Positions 14,084 through 19,144 of a DNA stretch of 19,144 nucleotides are shown here, one piece after another; position 1 is the stretch's first letter, and every line of letters starts with the position of its first letter. The translations under genes and the position numbers were made by a program. Source of the DNA: Anaerolineae bacterium (lineage in GTDB: Bacteria; Chloroflexota; Anaerolineae; B4-G1); assembly GCA_030612585.1 (NCBI GenBank), contig JAUWNP010000073.1:1-19144 (forward strand), given 5' to 3'. Below the pieces are notes generated by a model, which was not told the origin of the DNA, did not search any database, and saw only the letters and a program-made list of their open reading frames with translations.

Positions 14084-16180
14084 ATGTATGAACGATCTAA
14101 CCATTCTGCTGCTGTGGCGTCTTCCAAAGGGGCCACCCGAACCTGGCACCGCATCGCATTGGCGGGGATCCTGCTGCTGGCCGTGTTCCTGCATTTCTTC
14201 CGGCTGGAACAGGAGGGATACGCCAACCTGTACTACGCCGCTGCCGTGAAGAGCATGCTCACCAGTTGGCACAACTTCTTCTTCGTCTCATTCGACCCCG
14301 GCGGGTTCGTGACGGTGGATAAGCCGCCGTTGGGCCTGTGGGCGCAGGCGGCCAGCGCCGCGCTTTTCGGTTTCAACGGCGTCAGATTGCTTCTTCCCCA
14401 GGCGCTGGCCGGTATCCTTTCCGTGCTCTTGCTCTATCATCTCGTGCGGCGGACCTTTGGCTCGACGGCCGGGCTGCTGGCGGCGCTGGTGTTGGCGGTC
14501 ACTCCCATCAGTGTGGCCGCCAACCGCAACAACACGATGGACAGCCTGCTGGTCCTGATCCTCCTGCTGGCGGCCTGGGCGGTCATCCGCGCCGCTGAGA
14601 CGGGCCGGTTGCGCTGGCTGCTGCTCTGCGCCGTGCTGGTGGGCCTGGGCTTCAACGTCAAGATGCTGCAGGCTTTCCTGATATTGCCTGCTTTTTATCT
14701 CCTCTATGCAGTCGCGGCTTCCGTGCGTTGGTGGAAACGCCTACTTCACCTGGCCCTGGCGACGGTCGTGCTCCTGGTCGTCTCGCTGGCCTGGGTCGTG
14801 GCGGTGGACCTGACCCCGCCCGATGAACGTCCCTACGTGGGCAGCAGTAGCAACAACACGGTGACAGAACTCATCGTCGGGCACAACGGCTTGGCCCGCC
14901 TGCTGCCTGGGGGCCGGAACTGGCTGGCTCGTCTTGGAATTACGTCGGCCCCTTCCGATGGTGGCCCACCCCTGTCGTTCTCTGGTGGCCCGCCACCACC
15001 TCCTCCCGGCGGACGGCCTGGAAAGCCGCCGGGCGCGCCCCCGCCTCCCGTTGGTCAACCCGGTGGGCCTCTGCCACCCGCTGGTGGGCCGCCCGCGCCG
15101 GGGAGGAGCGGTGGAAGACCCTTTTCTGACGAAATCGGCGAACCGGGCTTGCTGCGGCTCTTCAACCACCAACTGGCTGGACAGATCAGTTGGCTGCTGC
15201 CGCTGGCTGGGCTGGGGCTGCTGGCGGCCGCCTGGCAGACGCGCCTGCGCCTCCCCCTCGATCGGCGTCATCAGAACCTGCTGCTGTGGTCCGCCTGGCT
15301 GCTGCCGATGGTCGTCTTCTTCAGCGTGGCGAATCTGTTCCATCGTTACTATCTCGAGATGCTGGCCCCAGCCATCGCCGCGCTGGTGGGCGCTGGGGTA
15401 GTGGCCCTGTGGGAGGATTACCGCCGCCCCGGCGGTTCGACGAAGCTCACCGTGAACTGGCGCGGTTGGTTGCTGCCGCTGGTCTTGGTGGGGAGCGCGG
15501 CTGTGGAGGCGGTCATCCTGGCCGACTTCCCCGACTGGAGTTGCTGGATGACGCCACTCGTCGTCGGGCTGTGTCTGGTAGTGGCAGGTGTGCTGGTCGT
15601 CGTCAGGCTCGTTCGCCTCCACGACCGGCGTGCCTGGACGGGGGTTGTAGCAGCGGCCGGCGTGCTGGCCCTGCTCTTCCCTATGACGGCGTGGGCTTTC
15701 ATCCCCGTCTGGCACGGCGGCCACACCGGTCTTCCCTACGCGGGGCCCGACCTGCTGGAGGACCCTCAACGGAGCATCTCGAAGAACGAGGATCACCTGG
15801 CGGACCGCTTGGTGGACTACCTGCTGGCCAATCAGGGGGATGAGACCTACCTGGCGGCCACGCTCAACGCCCAGACCGCTGCCCCCATCATCCTGGCGAC
15901 GGGAGAGCCGGTGATGGCGCTGGGTGGTTTCACCGGCAGCGACCCCATTCTCACGGTGGACGAGTTAGCGGAGTACGTGGCCGACGGCGCGGTCCGCTAC
16001 TTCCTGTTACCGCCGGGAGGGGACCGCCAGCACGGCCTGACCCGCTGGGTACCCGAGCGCTGCACGCTCGTTCCGCCTACGCTGTGGCAATCGGTGCCCT
16101 CCGGCCCCGGAGGGCCGCCTGACCACGGACCGGGCGGGACGCCGCAACTGTTCGACTGCGGTGCACTTGTGCAAGGTTAA
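14084..16180 (+). CDS. GT39 (ArnT/PMT-like) membrane glycosyltransferase, YkcB-like
   Basis: A 698-residue multi-spanning membrane protein of the GT39 family, which moves a sugar from a polyprenyl-phosphate donor to an acceptor outside the membrane. The first membrane segment is at about 23-39. The loop AAVKSMLTSWHNFFFVSFDPGGFVTVDKPPLG (53-84) carries Asp71 and Asp79, typical catalytic/metal positions. NRNNTMDSLLVLILLLAAW is also characteristic. A hydrophilic Pro/Gly-rich insert occupies about 290-346, where YkcB-like proteins usually have a Gly-rich loop. The soluble C-terminal domain has ATGEPVMALGGFTGSDPILTVDEL, as in Bacillus YkcB homologues. ATG 14084 is preferred, with GAGG 9 bases upstream; TTG codons at 14069 and 14030 are alternatives. 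The acceptor is unknown. The gene stands alone, with a promoter for the next unit downstream. Confidence 0.9.
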   Translation: MYERSNHSAAVASSKGATRTWHRIALAGILLLAVFLHFFRLEQEGYANLYYAAAVKSMLTSWHNFFFVSFDPGGFVTVDKPPLGLWAQAASAALFGFNGVRLLLPQALAGILSVLLLYHLVRRTFGSTAGLLAALVLAVTPISVAANRNNTMDSLLVLILLLAAWAVIRAAETGRLRWLLLCAVLVGLGFNVKMLQAFLILPAFYLLYAVAASVRWWKRLLHLALATVVLLVVSLAWVVAVDLTPPDERPYVGSSSNNTVTELIVGHNGLARLLPGGRNWLARLGITSAPSDGGPPLSFSGGPPPPPPGGRPGKPPGAPPPPVGQPGGPLPPAGGPPAPGRSGGRPFSDEIGEPGLLRLFNHQLAGQISWLLPLAGLGLLAAAWQTRLRLPLDRRHQNLLLWSAWLLPMVVFFSVANLFHRYYLEMLAPAIAALVGAGVVALWEDYRRPGGSTKLTVNWRGWLLPLVLVGSAAVEAVILADFPDWSCWMTPLVVGLCLVVAGVLVVVRLVRLHDRRAWTGVVAAAGVLALLFPMTAWAFIPVWHGGHTGLPYAGPDLLEDPQRSISKNEDHLADRLVDYLLANQGDETYLAATLNAQTAAPIILATGEPVMALGGFTGSDPILTVDELAEYVADGAVRYFLLPPGGDRQHGLTRWVPERCTLVPPTLWQSVPSGPGGPPDHGPGGTPQLFDCGALVQG

Positions 16181-16216
16181 GGAGGCGTGATCGGTGTCTG
16201 GGTCGGGGTAACTGTG

Positions 16217-16245
16217 TTGTCAAGAAGAACAAAAAGGGGTACAAT
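16217..16245 (+). promoter_or_regulatory. sigma-70-type promoter of the EFR1/ABC unit
   Basis: TTGTCA (16217-16222) and TACAAT (16240-16245) with a 17-base spacer lie about 40 bases before the ATG at 16287. This is the clearest promoter in the 106-bp gap and implies a leader of about 35 bases without a strong ribosome site. Confidence 0.78.
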
Positions 16246-16286
16246 GATGCAGAGCAAATATCGGCTGGGGGCCTGATGGCTGACGT

Positions 16287-17150
16287 ATGCGACTGTTGAT
16301 CCTCTTTTTCAGTGGCACCGGCAACACCCATTATGTGTCCGGGTATCTGGCCCGCAAACTGGAGCACCTGCCGATTGAGATCGTGGTGCGCTCCATCGAG
16401 CAGGTTCCGGCCGAGGCAGTGCCGGAGTTCGATCTCATAGCGGTAGGGTTTCCTGTCTACGCGGCTGATTCTCCCCCCTTCTTTCAGGACTACCTCCGCC
16501 ATCTCCCTCCAGGGGAGAATAGGGGCGCGCTCGTTTTTAGCACCAAGGGAGCCTTCGCCGGCGGGGCCAACCGCCGCAACCTTCAGCGGCTGGCGTTACA
16601 AGGGTATGTCCCTTTGGGGGATGTCAGTGTGGGCATGCCCGGCAACGACGGCCTGGCCTTCGTCTCCAAGAACTCCTGGATGGCGCGCAGGGCTGAGAAC
16701 AAGGACTTTGAGCATCTCAAAAGCGCGGATAGGCTGGCCCGCCGGATGGAAGAAGTTCTCCGGGGAATGCTGGTCGGGCAGTCTGCCAGGGATTACCGGG
16801 CACGGATGCCTCGCAACTTGAGCAGCGCTGGTCCCTCGCTGACCAATCGGCTCTGGCAAGCAGCCTATGAGCGCTTCACCGAGCCATTCAAGCAGCGGCT
16901 CTACGCCGATGACCGCTGCAACCGCTGTTTGCTCTGCGTCCAGATATGCCCGGCGCATAACATCCGTTTTGAGGATGGGCAGATTCGCTTCGCGGACCGC
17001 TGCTATCTATGCATGCGGTGTATCCACCAATGTCCCCAGGAGGCCGTCCAGATCGGGCGGGGCACGGTGGGGAAGTTTCGCTGGCGGGGGCCTGGGGGAG
17101 ACTTCAAGCCGTTGCGGCTGTACGGCCTTCAGATGGAGGAAAATGAATGA
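16287..17150 (+). CDS. EFR1-type flavodoxin-ferredoxin fusion protein
   Basis: A 287-residue two-domain redox protein. The N-terminal flavodoxin-like domain opens with FFSGTGNT (7-14), the FMN phosphate loop, and continues with VGFPVYAADSPPFF and VFSTKGAFAGGAN. The C-terminal part carries two ferredoxin motifs for [4Fe-4S] clusters: CNRCLLCVQICP (Cys211, 214, 217, 221) and CYLCMRCIHQCP (Cys239, 242, 245, 249). This is the EFR1 family layout, common in anaerobes and of unknown physiological partner. The ATG at 16287 lacks a good Shine-Dalgarno, though the flavodoxin loop begins right after it, so the start is likely correct. Its TGA overlaps the ATG of the next gene (ATGA), so translation is coupled to the ABC transporter ATPase. 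Confidence 0.92.
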   Translation: MRLLILFFSGTGNTHYVSGYLARKLEHLPIEIVVRSIEQVPAEAVPEFDLIAVGFPVYAADSPPFFQDYLRHLPPGENRGALVFSTKGAFAGGANRRNLQRLALQGYVPLGDVSVGMPGNDGLAFVSKNSWMARRAENKDFEHLKSADRLARRMEEVLRGMLVGQSARDYRARMPRNLSSAGPSLTNRLWQAAYERFTEPFKQRLYADDRCNRCLLCVQICPAHNIRFEDGQIRFADRCYLCMRCIHQCPQEAVQIGRGTVGKFRWRGPGGDFKPLRLYGLQMEENE

Positions 17151-18037
17151 TCATCCAAGTACAGGGTCTGGTGAAACGGTACGGGGACGTGGTGGCAGTG
17201 GACCACCTCTCCTTCGAGGTAGAACAGGGAGAGATATTCGGTCTCCTGGGTCCCAACGGGGCCGGGAAGACCACCACCATCCGCGTAGTGATGGACATCC
17301 TCCAACCCGATGAAGGGACGGTGCAAGTCCTGGGTCAGCCTCCGGGCCAGGCGAATGCCCGGGTGGGCTACCTCCCTGAGGAGCGGGGGCTCTACCGTAA
17401 CCTGAAGGTGCTGGATAATCTGGTCTACCTGGCCGAACTGAAGGGGATGTCCCGGTCGTCAGCCCGAGAGCGGGCAATGCACCTGCTGGAGCGGATACAA
17501 CTGGAGGAGTGGGCCTCCCGCAAGGTCAGAGACCTGAGCCAGGGGATGCAGCAGCGGCTCCAGTTCGTCGCCAGTCTCATCCACGACCCGAAGGTGCTTT
17601 TCCTGGACGAGCCGTTCCAGGGACTCGACCCGGTCAACGTGGAGCGCATCAAGGAGTTCATGGCAGAACTGCACCGGGAGGGCAAGACCATTATCCTTAG
17701 CACGCACCAGATGAGCATGGTGGAGGCGCTATGCGACCGGATTCTCCTCATCCACCAGGGACGGGCGGTGCTCTACGGCCCCCTGGCGGAGATCAAGCAG
17801 CAGTACGCTCCCCACGCCGTCCGGGTCCGTGCCCCCCTCATCCCATCTGACCTGCCCGGTGTGGTGGGGGTGGAGCCAGACGATGGCGCGTTCAACCTGG
17901 CCCTGGCGGAAGGAGCCAGGCCCCAGGAGGTGCTGCGCGCTCTTCTGGATTGTGACGTGGAAGTCCAGGCATTCGAGGTAGCACCGGTGCCGTTGGAGGA
18001 CATCTTTGTGGCCGTGGTGAGCGGCGAGGAGGGGTAA
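17147..18037 (+). CDS. ABC transporter ATP-binding protein, NatA-like
   Basis: A 296-residue ABC ATPase that would power export through the permease encoded next. Walker A is GPNGAGKT (35-42), the Q-loop region is VGYLPEERGLYRNLKV, the signature is LSQGMQQ (130-136), Walker B is VLFLDEP (150-156) and the switch His is His187 in STHQM. About 70 residues follow the nucleotide-binding core, matching the C-terminal extension of NatA-type (sodium or drug export) proteins. The start has GGAGG 7 bases upstream, inside the end of the EFR1 gene, and overlaps it by 4 bases. The transported substrate is unknown. Confidence 0.94.
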   Translation: MIIQVQGLVKRYGDVVAVDHLSFEVEQGEIFGLLGPNGAGKTTTIRVVMDILQPDEGTVQVLGQPPGQANARVGYLPEERGLYRNLKVLDNLVYLAELKGMSRSSARERAMHLLERIQLEEWASRKVRDLSQGMQQRLQFVASLIHDPKVLFLDEPFQGLDPVNVERIKEFMAELHREGKTIILSTHQMSMVEALCDRILLIHQGRAVLYGPLAEIKQQYAPHAVRVRAPLIPSDLPGVVGVEPDDGAFNLALAEGARPQEVLRALLDCDVEVQAFEVAPVPLEDIFVAVVSGEEG

Positions 18038-18041
18038 GGCA

Positions 18042-19144
18042 ATGGACTGGCGCAAAGTCTGGGTGGTCACCCGCCACGAGTACCTGACCAACGTGCGGCG
18101 GGCCGGGTTCATCATTATGACGGCTATCGTGCCCGTGCTGGGCATTGTCGTCCTGTTGTTCGGTGCCTTCTTCGGTGGGCAGGCCCGTCAACTTGGCGCG
18201 TTCTTCGAGAAACAGTTCGACGTTGGAGATAAGGCCATCGGCGTGGTGGACGAGTCGGGCTACTTCTCCCTCATCCTGCCAGCATACCAGGAGGACTTTG
18301 TCCCGTACGGGAGCGAGGAGGAGGCGGAGACAGCCCTGATGGCCGACGAGGTCTCGAGGGTGCTGGTGATTGGGGGGGACTACCTGGAGACGGGCCGGGT
18401 GGTGGTGATGAGCATGGGCAGCGGGTTCGGCGCGGCCATGGTCAGCGACTCGCGGACGGTGCGGGCTTTCTTCGTGGACCACCTGCTGGCCGGCCAGGTA
18501 GACCGGGCGCTACGGGAGCGGGTCGCCGATCCGGTGAATGTGGAGCCCCGCGTGCTCTCGTCCGGCGGGGAGACGCAAGGGGAGGGCGGATGGGGGTTCG
18601 CCTTCACCTTCATCATCCCCTACTTCCTGGCCATCTTTCTGGTGATGACCATCTTTACCTCGTCGGGTTACCTGTTGCAGGGCGTGGCCGAGGAGAAAGA
18701 GAGCCGCGTGATCGAAATCGTCGTCTCCTCGGTCCGGCCGGTGGAGTTGATGGCGGGGAAGGTGGCTGGCCTGGGCGCGCTGGGGCTAACGCAGGTATTG
18801 GTCTGGGTGGCTAGCGTGGCCGGGTTCAGCGGTGGGGCGGTGGCGTTCCTGGCCGTCGCCGGGGCGGCTTCCATCCCGGCGCGTGTTTTGATCCTGGGGG
18901 TGGTCTACTACCTGCTCGGCTACACGCTATACGCTATTCTGATGGCCGGGGTAGGTGCGCTGGGCACGACGATGCAGGAGAGCCAGCAATTGGCGGGTAT
19001 CTTCTCCTTCTTCGCTGCCGTACCGTACATGGTCAGCGGTTTTCTCTTCGCCAATCCGAACATGCTCATAGCGCGGGTGCTGAGTTTCTTCCCTCTCACC
19101 GCGTCCACGATGATGATGATGCGCATCCCGCTGGCGGAGGTGGG
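18042..19144 (+). CDS. ABC-2 transporter permease, NatB-like (3' truncated by window)
   Basis: A frame opens at ATG 18042, 4 bases after the ATPase stop, with GAGGAGGGG upstream, and stays open for 367 codons to the window edge. The first membrane segment is about residues 24-46 (FIIMTAIVPVLGIVVLLFGAFF). A large extracytoplasmic domain (about 50-180) follows. Later hydrophobic stretches include FTFIIPYFLAIFLVMTIFT and a segment near YYLLGYTLYAILMAG. The conserved block EEKESRVIEIVVSSVRPVELMAGKVAG is typical of the NatB/ABC-2 permease family (COG1668). It forms the membrane partner of the preceding ATPase. The C-terminus is missing from the window. Confidence 0.92.
   Translation, partial: MDWRKVWVVTRHEYLTNVRRAGFIIMTAIVPVLGIVVLLFGAFFGGQARQLGAFFEKQFDVGDKAIGVVDESGYFSLILPAYQEDFVPYGSEEEAETALMADEVSRVLVIGGDYLETGRVVVMSMGSGFGAAMVSDSRTVRAFFVDHLLAGQVDRALRERVADPVNVEPRVLSSGGETQGEGGWGFAFTFIIPYFLAIFLVMTIFTSSGYLLQGVAEEKESRVIEIVVSSVRPVELMAGKVAGLGALGLTQVLVWVASVAGFSGGAVAFLAVAGAASIPARVLILGVVYYLLGYTLYAILMAGVGALGTTMQESQQLAGIFSFFAAVPYMVSGFLFANPNMLIARVLSFFPLTASTMMMMRIPLAEV

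Noticed and set aside
14741..15796. Open minus-strand frame of 351 codons over the glycosyltransferase
   Set aside because: The plus strand encodes a typical GT39 membrane protein; the antisense product is Gln/Arg/Pro-rich without motifs.

Overview
The window is GC-rich bacterial chromosome with 14 protein-coding genes (the last is cut by the window edge) and no RNA gene, transposase or CRISPR array that I can see. Gene content (MttB-family methyltransferases, RicT, an ATPase with TPR and WD40 repeats, a YkcB-like GT39 enzyme, degenerate heptanucleotide repeats at gene edges) fits an anaerobic or microaerophilic environmental bacterium. Chloroflexota (Anaerolineae-like) is my best guess, but it is an impression, not a demonstrated placement.

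Region 1 (41-6037, plus strand) looks like a catabolic operon: a GntR/FadR-type regulator, two tandem non-pyrrolysine MttB-family methyltransferases, a proline racemase/hydroxyproline epimerase family enzyme with both catalytic cysteines, and a class I aminotransferase. The set suggests use of a methylated amine, possibly a proline or hydroxyproline betaine. The corrinoid protein and reactivase that MttB enzymes need are not in the window.

Region 2 (6062-9197) holds a minus-strand ricT (PSP1 protein) with its own promoter and intrinsic terminator. Divergent from it is a two-gene unit: a SufR-like winged-helix regulator with four C-terminal cysteines and a radical SAM enzyme with an N-terminal B12-binding-like domain. 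A perfect 17-bp palindrome covers the -35 box of this unit, a strong candidate operator.

Region 3 (9232-13701, minus strand) is a two-gene unit of related STAND-like ATPases. The upstream gene carries TPRs and a seven-bladed WD40 propeller. The downstream gene carries a C-terminal OmpR/PhoB-type DNA-binding domain. I read it as a possible sensor ATPase plus transcription-factor ATPase; this is the least conventional system in the window.

Region 4 (14084-19144, plus strand) has a YkcB-like GT39 membrane glycosyltransferase with a proline-rich insert. After a good sigma-70 promoter comes a coupled unit of an EFR1-type flavodoxin-ferredoxin protein, a NatA-like ABC ATPase and a NatB-like ABC-2 permease that runs off the end.

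Short repeats recur at gene edges: three unrelated heptanucleotide arrays, a 10-bp palindrome at the mttB2 stop codon, and a short dispersed-type repeat that seems to have been absorbed into the mttB2 reading frame.
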